Positions 8,648 through 16,698 of a DNA stretch of 64,000 nucleotides are shown here, one piece after another; within the stretch, counting starts at the first letter, position 1; every line of letters begins with the position of its first letter. Below the pieces are notes generated by a model. It did not search any database. It was not told where the DNA came from and worked only from the letters and a program-made list of their open reading frames with translations. The position numbers and the translations under genes were made by a program. Origin of the DNA: Dankookia rubra (GTDB lineage: Bacteria > Pseudomonadota > Alphaproteobacteria > Acetobacterales > Acetobacteraceae); NCBI RefSeq assembly GCF_004355005.1, contig NZ_SMSJ01000004.1, forward strand, positions 218,548 through 282,547, read 5' to 3'.

Positions 8648-10243
8648 ATGCCCAGCTTCGCCGCGCTCTTCGACACGGAGGCCCTGGCGCCGCACGGGGT
8701 CTGCCTGCTCTGGCGGCCCGAGTTGCTCTGGCTGCACGTGATCTCGGATGCGGTGACTGGCCTTGCCTATTGGTCCATTCCGGTGGTGCTGACCATCATC
8801 GCGCTGCGCCGGCGCGACATGATCTATCCTTGGGCGCTCGAGCTCTTCGCGGTGTTCATCCTGGCCTGCGGCGCCACCCATTTCCTGTCCATCTGGACGT
8901 TGTGGCGCCCGGATTACGGCTTGCAGGGCGCCGTCAAGGCGGTCACCGCCGTCGTCTCCCTGGTGACCGCCATCGCGCTCTGGCCGCTGCTGCCGAGGCT
9001 GCTCGCCCTGCCCTCCAGCGCCTCGCTGGCCAATGCCAATGCCCGGCTGACCCGCGAGGTTGCCGAGCGGCGCGAGGCCGAGCAGCGCGCCCGCGGCAGC
9101 GAGGCGCGGCTGGCCGGCTTCTTTGCCCACCAGGCGGATGCGCTCTTCGTTGTCCGGGCCGGGCGCGATGCGGCCGGCGATACGTCTGCGGGCGGCTTCG
9201 CCTTCGAGACGGTGAACCCCGCCTTCTGCCGCATGTTCGCGGTCACCCGGGAACGGATCGAGGGCGCCGGGCCGGACCGGCTGCTGGCGAGCGAGGGGGC
9301 CGCGCAGCTCGACCGCGAATTCGCCGAATGCTTCCGCACCGGCCAGCCACGCAGCTGGGAAAGTGCCACCACCGGCCCCGACGGCACCCAGCACTGGCAC
9401 ACCGTGCTGGTGCCGCTGCCCGCCGATGCGGATGGCGTGGTGCGGCTGCTCGGCAGCCTGCGCGACGTGACCGAGTTGCGCCGGCTGCAACTCGACCTAG
9501 TCGAGACCGCGCGCCGCGCCACCATCGGCGCCATGTGCGCCGGGGTGGCGCATGAGATGAGCCAGCCGGTCAACATCATCGGGCTCTGGGCCGACCGCGC
9601 CCGCAGCACGCTGGATGCCGGCCATGTCCGGCCGCGCCGGGCGATGGAGGTGGTGCTCGACCAGACCCGGCGGCTCGGCGCGCTGCTGGAGCGGATGCGC
9701 GACCTGGCGCGCAACCCGATCCCGGGGGACGAGCCCTTCGACGCCGCCGCCGCGGTCTCCGCCGCAGTCGAGGTCGCCCGCCGCGCCTGGGCGCTCGACC
9801 GGATCGAGGTGGTGCTGGAGCCGCACGCCGAGGCGCCGGTGCGCGGCCGGCCGGCCCAACTGGAACAGGCGGTGCTGCACCTGCTGGAGAATGCCCGCGA
9901 CGCCGTGCTGCAGCGCCGGCAGCGGGAGGCGGAGGCGCCGGCCCGCATCACCGTGTCCATCATCGGCAACGCGATTCCGGACAGCGTCACCATCGCAGTG
10001 CGCGACACCGGCGGCGGGGTGCCGACGACCATGGCCGGCCACATGCTGGAACCCTTCGTCACCTCCAAGGATCCCGGCCAGGGCACCGGGCTCGGCCTGC
10101 CGCTGGCAGTGGGCATCGCCCGCGGCATGGGCGGCCGATTGGCCTGGGCCAATGCCGCCGAGGACCGGCCGGATTCGGGTGCGGTCTTCCGGCTGATCCT
10201 GCCCCTGGCGATCCCCGGTCCGGCGGCAGGCACGACGGCATGA
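8648..10243 (+). CDS. Ethylene-receptor-like (ETR1 sensor domain) histidine kinase
   Basis: This hybrid-free sensor kinase has 531 residues from ATG 8648; an upstream ATG at 8513 would add 45 non-conserved residues. Three membrane helices (about residues 27-53, 61-86, 92-120) match the plant ethylene-binding domain. D34, Y41, I44, P45, I71, C74 and H78 correspond to ETR1 D25, Y32, I35, P36, I62, C65 and H69 with one constant offset, and CGATH is retained. A PAS-like segment follows (about 155-285). Then come a HisKA H-box (AHEMSQP, H302) and an ATPase domain (N415, D453, GTGLGLPL). The next gene, a response regulator, overlaps its stop by ATGA. Binding of ethylene through Cu(I) is known for cyanobacterial homologues; here it is inference. 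Confidence 0.92.
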   Translation: MPSFAALFDTEALAPHGVCLLWRPELLWLHVISDAVTGLAYWSIPVVLTIIALRRRDMIYPWALELFAVFILACGATHFLSIWTLWRPDYGLQGAVKAVTAVVSLVTAIALWPLLPRLLALPSSASLANANARLTREVAERREAEQRARGSEARLAGFFAHQADALFVVRAGRDAAGDTSAGGFAFETVNPAFCRMFAVTRERIEGAGPDRLLASEGAAQLDREFAECFRTGQPRSWESATTGPDGTQHWHTVLVPLPADADGVVRLLGSLRDVTELRRLQLDLVETARRATIGAMCAGVAHEMSQPVNIIGLWADRARSTLDAGHVRPRRAMEVVLDQTRRLGALLERMRDLARNPIPGDEPFDAAAAVSAAVEVARRAWALDRIEVVLEPHAEAPVRGRPAQLEQAVLHLLENARDAVLQRRQREAEAPARITVSIIGNAIPDSVTIAVRDTGGGVPTTMAGHMLEPFVTSKDPGQGTGLGLPLAVGIARGMGGRLAWANAAEDRPDSGAVFRLILPLAIPGPAAGTTA

Positions 10244-10623
10244 GCATGGGCGCGGGCCTTAGCGTGCTGATGGCCGAGGACGAGTGGCTGGCCGCCGAGG
10301 TGCTGGCCGAGGCGCTGGCGGATGCCGGCTTCACCGTGCTGACCGCGCCCGATGGGCTGGCGGCGCTGGAAATGGCCGCCGGCGGCACGCGCTTCGACCT
10401 GCTGCTGACCGATCTGCGGATGCCGCGGATGGACGGGCGGGAGCTGATCGCCCGGCTGCGTGCCGAGCGACCGGACCTGCCGGTCGTGGTGATGACCGGT
10501 TTCCCGCCGCCGGACGGCGCAGACGCGCTGCATGGCGGCAAGGCGCCGCTGCGGCTGCTGACCAAGCCGGTCGAGATCGCCCCGCTGGTCGCGGCGCTGC
10601 GGGCGGTCGCCGGATTGACCTGA
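10240..10623 (+). CDS. Single-domain response regulator (CheY-like receiver)
   Basis: This 127-residue stand-alone receiver has E13-D14 as the acidic metal pair, D58 in LLTDLRMP as the phospho-acceptor, T86 in VVMTG and K109 in TKPVE. There is no output domain, so it must act by protein interaction or as a phosphorelay intermediate. Its ATG overlaps the TGA of the upstream kinase (ATGA at 10240-10243), which makes it the cognate partner of that kinase with high probability. The next gene begins about 90 bases downstream on the same strand. Confidence 0.94.
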   Translation: MSMGAGLSVLMAEDEWLAAEVLAEALADAGFTVLTAPDGLAALEMAAGGTRFDLLLTDLRMPRMDGRELIARLRAERPDLPVVVMTGFPPPDGADALHGGKAPLRLLTKPVEIAPLVAALRAVAGLT

Positions 10624-10714
10624 GCCGGCCCGAACCGGCGCGCCGCTGCCGCGCTTGGCTCGCTTGCACCCGCCGGCGTCCCAGGCCAGGGCGGGACCCG
10701 AAGCGGGAGCGGGC

Positions 10715-12994
10715 GTGGCGGCACGGTGGAATTCCTGGAGCGATCGGGCTGCGCGGCGGGCGGGATTGCTGCTCGCGGTGCTGGCCATGCTGCCGGGCTG
10801 CGGCGCCCTGCTGCCGCGCCCGATCGGCATCGACCAGCGGCTGGCGGCGCTGCCGCAGCGCGGCCTGGCACTGCAGGCGCCGGTCAGCATCCGCTGGAAC
10901 GACCACCTGGTCCCCTGGATCGAAGCCGGCAGCGATGCCGACCTCGCCTATGCGCTCGGCCTGGTGCATGGCCACCTGCGCGGGGCGCAGGTCGCGCTGC
11001 TGCGGATGGTCAGCCGCGGCCGGCTGGCCGAGATCGCCGGACCATTGGCGACCGATATCGACCACGCGCTTCGCATCCTCGACTTCGGCCGGGCCGCGCC
11101 GGCGATCGAGGCGGCTTGGCCGGCGGAGACGCGCGCCTTCGTCGGCCGCTTCGTCGAGGGGCTGAACCACGCCGTGCTGCACGGGCCAAGGCCGCGCGAG
11201 TTCAGCCTGCTCGGTCTGCGGCCGGAGCCCTTCACCACCGCCGACATCCTGACGATCGGCCGGCTGGCCGGGGCGGACATCAACTGGCTGTCCTACTTCT
11301 CCCTGCTCGCGGAGCGCGGCAGGCCGGGGTTCGGCTGCCGTTGGCAGCGCACGCTGGAGGCCGGCACGGGCACCGCCGGGCCGGCCAATCCCGGGCAGGC
11401 GGCGCTCGGCGCGATCTTCGCCGGCCTGTCGCGGGCTGGCAGCAATGCGGTGGCGATCGCGCCGTCGCGCAGCGCCTCGGGCGCGGCGATGCTGGCCTCC
11501 GACCCGCATCTCGGCCTGTCGCTGCCCAATCTCTGGATGCTGGTGGGCATGAAGTCGCCCTCCTTCCACCTGGTTGGTATGATGGTGCCGGGCCTGCCGA
11601 TCATCGGGCTCGGGCGGAACCCGGAGGTCGCCTGGGGCGGCACCAACCTGCGGGCGGCGTCGTCAGACCTGTTCGACGTCTCGCGCCTGCCGCCCGAGGC
11701 CTTCGCGGAGCGGCAGGTCACCATTCGGCAGCGGCTCTGGTTCAGCGCGACGCGGCGGGTTCGGGTGACGCCGCAGGGGCCTGTGGTGACGGATGCTGCC
11801 GTTGTGCCGGGCCGGCCGGGCGAGCCGATCGCCCTGCGCTGGGCCGGGCAGGAGCCGGCGGACGAGATCACCGCCCTGCTGCGCGCCGCCCGCGCCCGCA
11901 GCGGGGCGGAGTTCCGCGCCAGCTTCGCCGGCTTCGCCGTCTCGCCGCAAAACATGCTCTATGCCGACCGGGCCGGGCAGATTGGCCGGGTGACGGCAGC
12001 GGTGCTGCCGTCGCGGGCCGGCTTCCCCGCCGGCGACCCGGTGTTGGATGCCGGCGACCCCGCGGCGACGGCGCCCTGGCGAAGGCTGTGGGATGCGAGG
12101 GACCTGCCGCGGCTGGAGGACCCGGCGGATGGCGTGCTGGCCTCGGCCAACGAGAACCCGGCGCTCTGGGCAAAGGATGCGCCGCCGATCGGTTATTTCT
12201 TCTCCGATGGCGACCGGGTGGCACGGCTGCGGGCCATGGCGCTGGCCAAGCCGAAGCTGACGCCGGCGGACCTCGCGGCGATGCAGGTGGATACCGTGGC
12301 GCCCGAGGCAGCGGCGCTGGCGGCGGGGCTGCTGGTAAGGCTGGACGCGCTGCGCGGCGGTGCGCCGAAGCCCGAGATGCTGGCGCCGCTCCGCGGCTGG
12401 GACGGCGACTATGCCGCGGATAGTCGCGCGGCGCTGGTCTTCGAGTTGCTGCTGGCGCCACTGGCGCCCGCCCTGCAGCCGGAGGCCGGCGGGCGTGGGC
12501 CGGAGTCGAGCTGGAACTTCCTCACCACCTTCCTGCTGCGCGACCTGGATGCGCTCCCGCCGGCACGGCGCGAGGCAGTGCTGCGCGACGCTGTCGCCAC
12601 CGCCGCGCCGCGCGCCGCCCGCTACCGGACCTGGGGCGAGGTCCACCGCCTGCGCGCGGCGCATTGGCTGGTGAACCTGCCGCTGCTCGGCCGCGCCTTC
12701 GTGCTGGACAGCTTCCCCGTCGGAGGCTCGCGCGAGACGCCGATGAAATCGGGCCATGGGCTTGTTGCCGGGCCGCACGAGGTGAGCTTCGGCTCCATGG
12801 CACGGCAGGTCTCCGACATGGCCGACCCGGACGCCAATTGGTTCACCTTGTTCGGCGGCCAGGATGGCTGGCTCGGCAGCGCCGCCTTCGCCGATCAGGT
12901 GCCGCTCTGGCGCGAGCGCCGCGGCATCCGCCTGCCGCTGCGCCCGGCGACGGTCGCCGCCGAGTTCCCCCGCGTCACGGTGCTGCGCCCATGA
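10715..12994 (+). CDS. Penicillin acylase family (Ntn) amidohydrolase, probable lipoprotein
   Basis: The 759-residue precursor belongs to the N-terminal-nucleophile penicillin amidase/AHL acylase family. The start chosen is GTG 10715 (GGGAGC upstream); a TTG 60 bases earlier is the alternative. An RR-containing hydrophobic leader ends in the lipobox-like LPGC, suggesting a lipid-anchored periplasmic protein. The autocatalytic cleavage site is AG/SNAVA with S243 as nucleophile, giving a short alpha chain and a beta chain of about 517 residues. DPHLGLSLPNLW, GLPIIGLGRNPEVAWGGTN and SANENP are typical beta-chain motifs. The family cleaves amide bonds of beta-lactams, acyl-homoserine lactones or peptides; the substrate here is unknown. 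The stop overlaps the GH3 gene (ATGA). Confidence 0.92.
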   Translation: MAARWNSWSDRAARRAGLLLAVLAMLPGCGALLPRPIGIDQRLAALPQRGLALQAPVSIRWNDHLVPWIEAGSDADLAYALGLVHGHLRGAQVALLRMVSRGRLAEIAGPLATDIDHALRILDFGRAAPAIEAAWPAETRAFVGRFVEGLNHAVLHGPRPREFSLLGLRPEPFTTADILTIGRLAGADINWLSYFSLLAERGRPGFGCRWQRTLEAGTGTAGPANPGQAALGAIFAGLSRAGSNAVAIAPSRSASGAAMLASDPHLGLSLPNLWMLVGMKSPSFHLVGMMVPGLPIIGLGRNPEVAWGGTNLRAASSDLFDVSRLPPEAFAERQVTIRQRLWFSATRRVRVTPQGPVVTDAAVVPGRPGEPIALRWAGQEPADEITALLRAARARSGAEFRASFAGFAVSPQNMLYADRAGQIGRVTAAVLPSRAGFPAGDPVLDAGDPAATAPWRRLWDARDLPRLEDPADGVLASANENPALWAKDAPPIGYFFSDGDRVARLRAMALAKPKLTPADLAAMQVDTVAPEAAALAAGLLVRLDALRGGAPKPEMLAPLRGWDGDYAADSRAALVFELLLAPLAPALQPEAGGRGPESSWNFLTTFLLRDLDALPPARREAVLRDAVATAAPRAARYRTWGEVHRLRAAHWLVNLPLLGRAFVLDSFPVGGSRETPMKSGHGLVAGPHEVSFGSMARQVSDMADPDANWFTLFGGQDGWLGSAAFADQVPLWRERRGIRLPLRPATVAAEFPRVTVLRP

Positions 12995-14559
12995 CCGGAA
13001 GAGGGGTTTCGAAGGGAGGCTCCGCACCCTTCGCGGGGTCCGGGGCTGCGCTCCGGGATGCTGCCGTCCCCTTCGACGCGACCCCCCTGCTCCGCGCCGC
13101 CGCTGCGCTCCGGCTTCGCCGGGTCGAGCGCCTCGACCCGGCCGCAACCCAGGCCGCGCTGCTCCGCCGCCTGCTGCGCCGCGCGGCGGGTACGCATTTC
13201 GGCCGGGCGCATGGCTTCGGGGGGATCCGCGAGGTGGCGAACTACCAGTCCCGCGTCCCGCTGCGCCGCTACGAGGATTTCTGGCGCGATTGGTGGCAGC
13301 CGGCCTTCCCGCGGCTCGACAGCGTCACCTGGCCGGGGCCGGTGCCCTATCTCGCGCTCTCCTCCGGCACCACGTCCGGCAGCACCAAATACATCCCGGT
13401 CACCCGTCCGATGGTGCGGGCCAACCGCGGCGCGGCGGTAGACGTGCTGGCCTGGCACCTGCGCCACCATCCGCGCAGCCGGGTCTTCGGCGGGCTGTCA
13501 TTCATGCTCGGCGGTTCGACCGCGCTGGACCGCGTCGCGCCGGGCGTGCGTCAGGGCGACCTCTCGGGCATTGCCGCGGCCGAGGTGCCGCGGCTGCTCC
13601 GGCCCTGGGGCTTCCCGCCGCCCGACCTGGCGCTGATCGCCGACTGGGACCGCAAGCTGGAGGTGCTGGCCGAGCGCACGCCGGCGGCGGCGGTGCGGAT
13701 GCTGTCGGGCACGCCGTCCTGGCTGCTGCTGCTGCTGGAGCGGCTGGCGGCGCGGCTCGGGATGCCGCCGCTGCCGGGACTGGAGTTGCTGGTGCATGGC
13801 GGCATTGCTTGGGCGCCCTACCGCGACCGTCTCGCGCCCTTCCTGCCGGCGGGCTGCGCGACGCGGGAGGTCTACCCGGCCAGCGAGGGCTTCTGCGCCA
13901 TCGCCGACCGCGGCGAGGGCGAGGGTCTGCGGCTGCTGCTGGACCGCGGCGTATTTTGGGAGTTCGTTCCCGTGCGCGAGCTCGATTCGCCGAGCCCGAC
14001 ACGGCACTGGGCGGCGACGATCGAGACCGGGACCGACTATGCGGTGATCGTCACTAGCTGCGCGGGGCTCTGGAGCTACGTGCTGGGCGACACCGTCCGC
14101 TTCGTCGAGCGCGCGCCGCCGCGGCTGCTGGTCACGGGGCGTACCTCCTACGGCCTCTCGGCCTTCGGCGAGCACCTGACAGGAGAGGAGATCGATCGGG
14201 CGCTGCTGCAGGCTGCGGGCGCGCTCGGGCTCGGCATCGCCGAATACACCGTGGGGCCGGTCTTCGGCGCGACGCGCGGCCGCCATCGCTGGCTGGTCGA
14301 GCCGGCGGCGGCGGCCGATCCAGGCCACGGCGCGCGGCTGGCGCGCGCCCTGGACGCGGCGCTGATCCTGGCGAATGACGACTATGCCGTGCACCGCCGC
14401 GGCGGGCAGCTCGACACGCCTGAGGTCACGCTGTTGCCGCCTGGCGCCTTCGCGCGATGGATGCGGGCGCAGGGCAAGCTCGGCGGCCAGCACAAGGTTC
14501 CGCGGGTGCTGGCCGACCCGGCGCGCTTCGCCGCGGCGGCGAAAGGATTAGGCGGCTAG
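12991..14559 (+). CDS. GH3 auxin-responsive promoter family protein (acyl-acid amido synthetase)
   Basis: This 522-residue ATP-dependent ligase is of the GH3 family, within the acyl-adenylate/firefly-luciferase fold group. Motif 1, SSGTTSGSTK, lies at residues 124-133. Motif 2 is EVYPASEGF. Motif 3 is SYVLGDTVRF. The C-terminal GQHKVPRVL segment is also typical. Plant GH3 enzymes adenylate jasmonate, auxin or benzoates and conjugate them to amino acids; bacterial members are mostly uncharacterised. ATG 12991 overlaps the TGA of the upstream acylase gene, so a ligase that makes amide bonds is translationally coupled to an amidohydrolase that breaks them. The gene ends by a 4-base convergent overlap with bfr. 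Confidence 0.92.
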   Translation: MTGRGVSKGGSAPFAGSGAALRDAAVPFDATPLLRAAAALRLRRVERLDPAATQAALLRRLLRRAAGTHFGRAHGFGGIREVANYQSRVPLRRYEDFWRDWWQPAFPRLDSVTWPGPVPYLALSSGTTSGSTKYIPVTRPMVRANRGAAVDVLAWHLRHHPRSRVFGGLSFMLGGSTALDRVAPGVRQGDLSGIAAAEVPRLLRPWGFPPPDLALIADWDRKLEVLAERTPAAAVRMLSGTPSWLLLLLERLAARLGMPPLPGLELLVHGGIAWAPYRDRLAPFLPAGCATREVYPASEGFCAIADRGEGEGLRLLLDRGVFWEFVPVRELDSPSPTRHWAATIETGTDYAVIVTSCAGLWSYVLGDTVRFVERAPPRLLVTGRTSYGLSAFGEHLTGEEIDRALLQAAGALGLGIAEYTVGPVFGATRGRHRWLVEPAAAADPGHGARLARALDAALILANDDYAVHRRGGQLDTPEVTLLPPGAFARWMRAQGKLGGQHKVPRVLADPARFAAAAKGLGG

Positions 14560-15056
14560 TCCTTGCCGCCCCCGGCCTGCTCCGGCGCCGAGGCGCTGTT
14601 GAGCTGGATGTAGTTCTGGATGCCGATCAGCTTGATTAGGTCGAACTGCCGCTCGAGGAAGTCGACATGCTCCTCCTCGTTGTCGAGGATGCGGCGGAAC
14701 AGGTCGCGGGAGACGTAGTCGCGCACGCCTTCCATGTAGGCGATGCCCTCCCGCAGGTCCGACATCGCCTTCTCCTCGAGGCGCAGGTCGCATTGCAGGA
14801 CTTCCTCGACCGTCTGCCCGACCAGCACCTGGTCCAGCCGCTGCAGGTTCGGCAACCCGCCGAGGAAGAGGATGCGCTCGATCAGCCAGTCGGCGTGGTG
14901 CATCTCCTCGATCGACTCGTCGTATTCGTGCTTGCCGAGCTTGGTGACGCCCCAATGCCGCAGGATGCGGGCATGCAGGAAGTACTGGTTGATGGCAGTC
15001 AGCTCGTTGGTGAGCTGGGTGTTCAGGAACTCGACGACCTTGGGGTCGGACTTCAT
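14556..15056 (-). CDS. bfr: Bacterioferritin
   Basis: This 166-residue heme-containing ferritin stores iron as a 24-mer. ATG 15056 follows GGGAG. Every functional position falls at the canonical number: ferroxidase ligands E18, E51, H54, E94, E127 and H130, and the heme-ligating M52. It is the last gene of a run fbpA-bfd-bfr on the minus strand, with 71 bases between bfd and bfr. Placement of a storage protein behind an iron-import gene with a Fur-type operator is unusual; bfr may also have its own promoter in that gap. Confidence 0.98.
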   Translation of the reverse strand: MKSDPKVVEFLNTQLTNELTAINQYFLHARILRHWGVTKLGKHEYDESIEEMHHADWLIERILFLGGLPNLQRLDQVLVGQTVEEVLQCDLRLEEKAMSDLREGIAYMEGVRDYVSRDLFRRILDNEEEHVDFLERQFDLIKLIGIQNYIQLNSASAPEQAGGGKD

Positions 15057-15127
15057 CACTCGTCTCCCGGCGCGGCATGCATGCAGCGCCTCCACTGCCG
15101 GGCTTTACCACGCCAGGCACCTCACGA

Positions 15128-15322
15128 TCAGGGGAGGCCGGCCGGATTGGCCGCCGGCGCGTCCTGCGCCTCGCGGATCATCGACAGGATCATCCGGGTG
15201 CAGGTGCCGCACTGCGCCTTGCAGTCGCAGGCGGCGTAGACGTCGCGCGGGCGCCGGGCGCCCTGCGCCACCGCCTCGTTCAGCTTCGTGTCGGTCAGCG
15301 CGTTGCAGAGGCAGACGATCAC
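15128..15322 (-). CDS. bfd: Bacterioferritin-associated ferredoxin
   Basis: This 64-residue [2Fe-2S] protein delivers electrons to bacterioferritin for iron release. The start is GTG 15322, preceded by GGGGAG. The cluster cysteines are C4, C6, C38 and C41, at exactly the positions of E. coli Bfd; C32 and C34 are additional and not expected to be ligands. It lies 14 bases downstream of fbpA and 71 bases upstream of bfr, so it is probably cotranscribed with both. No in-frame ATG gives a comparable N-terminus. Confidence 0.94.
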   Translation of the reverse strand: MIVCLCNALTDTKLNEAVAQGARRPRDVYAACDCKAQCGTCTRMILSMIREAQDAPAANPAGLP

Positions 15323-15336
15323 GGTCGCGGCTCCCC

Positions 15337-16377
15337 TCAGCGCCAGCCGGCACGCTGCAGCAGCTGCAGCGCCGGGGCGGCATTGGCATTGGTCTTGTCG
15401 GCATCCACCGGCTCGGCGCGGAAGCGGCCCATCGCCTCCAGCGCCGGGTGCAGCGGCGCGTCCGGCACCGCCGGGTATTCCATGTTGCCCAGGGCCAGCA
15501 TCGCCTGGGCATGGTCGCCGGTGAGGAAGTCGAGGAAGCGCGCGGCGCTCGCCTTGTTCGGCGCGGTCTTCACCAGGCCGGCGCCGGAGATGTTCACGTG
15601 GGTGCCGCGGTCGCCCTCCCCCTGGTTCGGGAAGATGACGCCGATCCGCTTGAACAGCGCCTGGTCGTCCGGCTTCTGCGAGGCGCCGAAGGCGGCGAGG
15701 TAGTAGGTATTGGCCAGCGCCAGGGTGCATTGCCCGGCGGGGATGGCGCGGAACTGGTCGCGGTCGCCGCCCTGCGGCGGGCGGGCCAGGTTGGCGGCGA
15801 TGCCGCGGGCCCAGGCCTCGGTCTTCTCCGGCCCGTCGGCCGCCAGAACCGAGGCGGCAAGGCTGATGTTGTAGGGATGGTTGGAGGAGCGCACGCAGAG
15901 CCCGGCGCCGGCCGGGCCGGCCAAGTCCTCGTAGCGCGTCAGGCCTTGTGGCGCGCCCTTCTCCTTGTCGTACATGACGACGCGGGCGCGCTGGGAGATG
16001 GCGAACCAGAGTCCCTCCTGCGAGCGCAGCGCCGCGGGTATGCGCTTCCCGACCGCATCCGATCGATAGGGCTGCAGGATGCCGGCGCCGGCGGCGCGGG
16101 CCAGGCGCGCGGCGTCCACGGTGATGAAGACGTCGGCCGGGCTATTGGCACCCTCGGACCGGATCCGCTCGATCAGCTGGTCGGCATCGCCCTCGATCAG
16201 CCGGACCCGGATGCCGGTTTCCTTGGTGAAGGCCTCGTAGAGCGTCCGGTCGCTGTCGTAGTGGCGGGAGGAATAGAGGTTGACCTCCTCGGCCCGGGCT
16301 TGCGCAGCGACGGCGGTGGGAAGCAGGCCGATCACGGCGAGCAGGCCGAGCAAACGGCGCTTCGGACGGGCGGTCAT
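15337..16377 (-). CDS. fbpA: Iron(III) ABC transporter substrate-binding protein
   Basis: This 346-residue periplasmic ferric-binding protein starts at ATG 16377 after CGGAG. The signal peptide is RPKRRLLGLLAVIGLLPTAV ending near AQARA. The mature part begins EEVNLYSSRHYDSDRTLYEAF, typical of the FbpA family. The iron-ligating tyrosine pair is in ANTYYLAAFG. The frame stays open upstream to 16659, but that part runs through the operator and a repeat element and has no family similarity. The gene heads an iron run with bfd and bfr. Its permease counterpart is at 6782-8461, under the same kind of operator. Confidence 0.95.
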   Translation of the reverse strand: MTARPKRRLLGLLAVIGLLPTAVAAQARAEEVNLYSSRHYDSDRTLYEAFTKETGIRVRLIEGDADQLIERIRSEGANSPADVFITVDAARLARAAGAGILQPYRSDAVGKRIPAALRSQEGLWFAISQRARVVMYDKEKGAPQGLTRYEDLAGPAGAGLCVRSSNHPYNISLAASVLAADGPEKTEAWARGIAANLARPPQGGDRDQFRAIPAGQCTLALANTYYLAAFGASQKPDDQALFKRIGVIFPNQGEGDRGTHVNISGAGLVKTAPNKASAARFLDFLTGDHAQAMLALGNMEYPAVPDAPLHPALEAMGRFRAEPVDADKTNANAAPALQLLQRAGWR

Positions 16378-16415
16378 GACGTCACTCCGGGCGGGTCGAC
16401 GTCGCTGATACAGAT

Positions 16416-16434
16416 AATAAGAACCATTCGCAAG
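16416..16434. promoter_or_regulatory. Fur-type iron operator upstream of fbpA
   Basis: AATAAGAACCATTCGCAAG shares the AGAACC-N-TTCGCAA core with the fbpB site and agrees with the other three operators. It lies 39-57 bases before the fbpA start. In the remaining 321-base gap between fbpA and the GMC gene I see only this site, the repeat at 16624-16694 and featureless GC-rich DNA (about 16440-16620). Confidence 0.68.
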
Positions 16435-16623
16435 TGCCTCGCGCCGCATCGCGCCTGAAGCTTGCCCATTCGGGTGGGCGCTGCGCCTTGCGCTGGCGCA
16501 ATTGCGAGGCGATCGCGGCAAAAGGTCCGGCAGGGGCCGTCGGCCGGCCGCTTGACGGCGCGGAAGCCCGGTCGGGAAGCGAAAGGATATGCCCCCCCCC
16601 GAACCCCTGCTGCTTCGGAAATG

Positions 16624-16694
16624 GGCATTCGCCGCGTGGCGAGTGCCCACTCCGAACAATGGTGAGGACCCGGGGAGAATACCTTCTCCCCGGC
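16624..16694 (-). repeat. Dispersed 3'-end element, copy 1 (hairpin plus conserved tail)
   Basis: Read on the minus strand, a perfect 10-bp hairpin (CCGGGGAGAA / TTCTCCCCGG, 16670-16693, loop of 4) starts five bases after the GMC gene stop. It is followed by a tail with GGAGTGGGCACTCGC and CGCGGCGAATGCC. The same hairpin and a closely similar tail follow the peptide-binding-protein gene at 48648-48720. The hairpin may serve as a terminator although no U-run follows. Confidence 0.75.
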
Positions 16695-16698
16695 TTGT

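Noticed and set aside
16378-16659. N-terminal extension of fbpA
   Set aside because: The extra 94 codons cross the operator and part of the repeat element. The signal peptide begins at ATG 16377 with a ribosome site.
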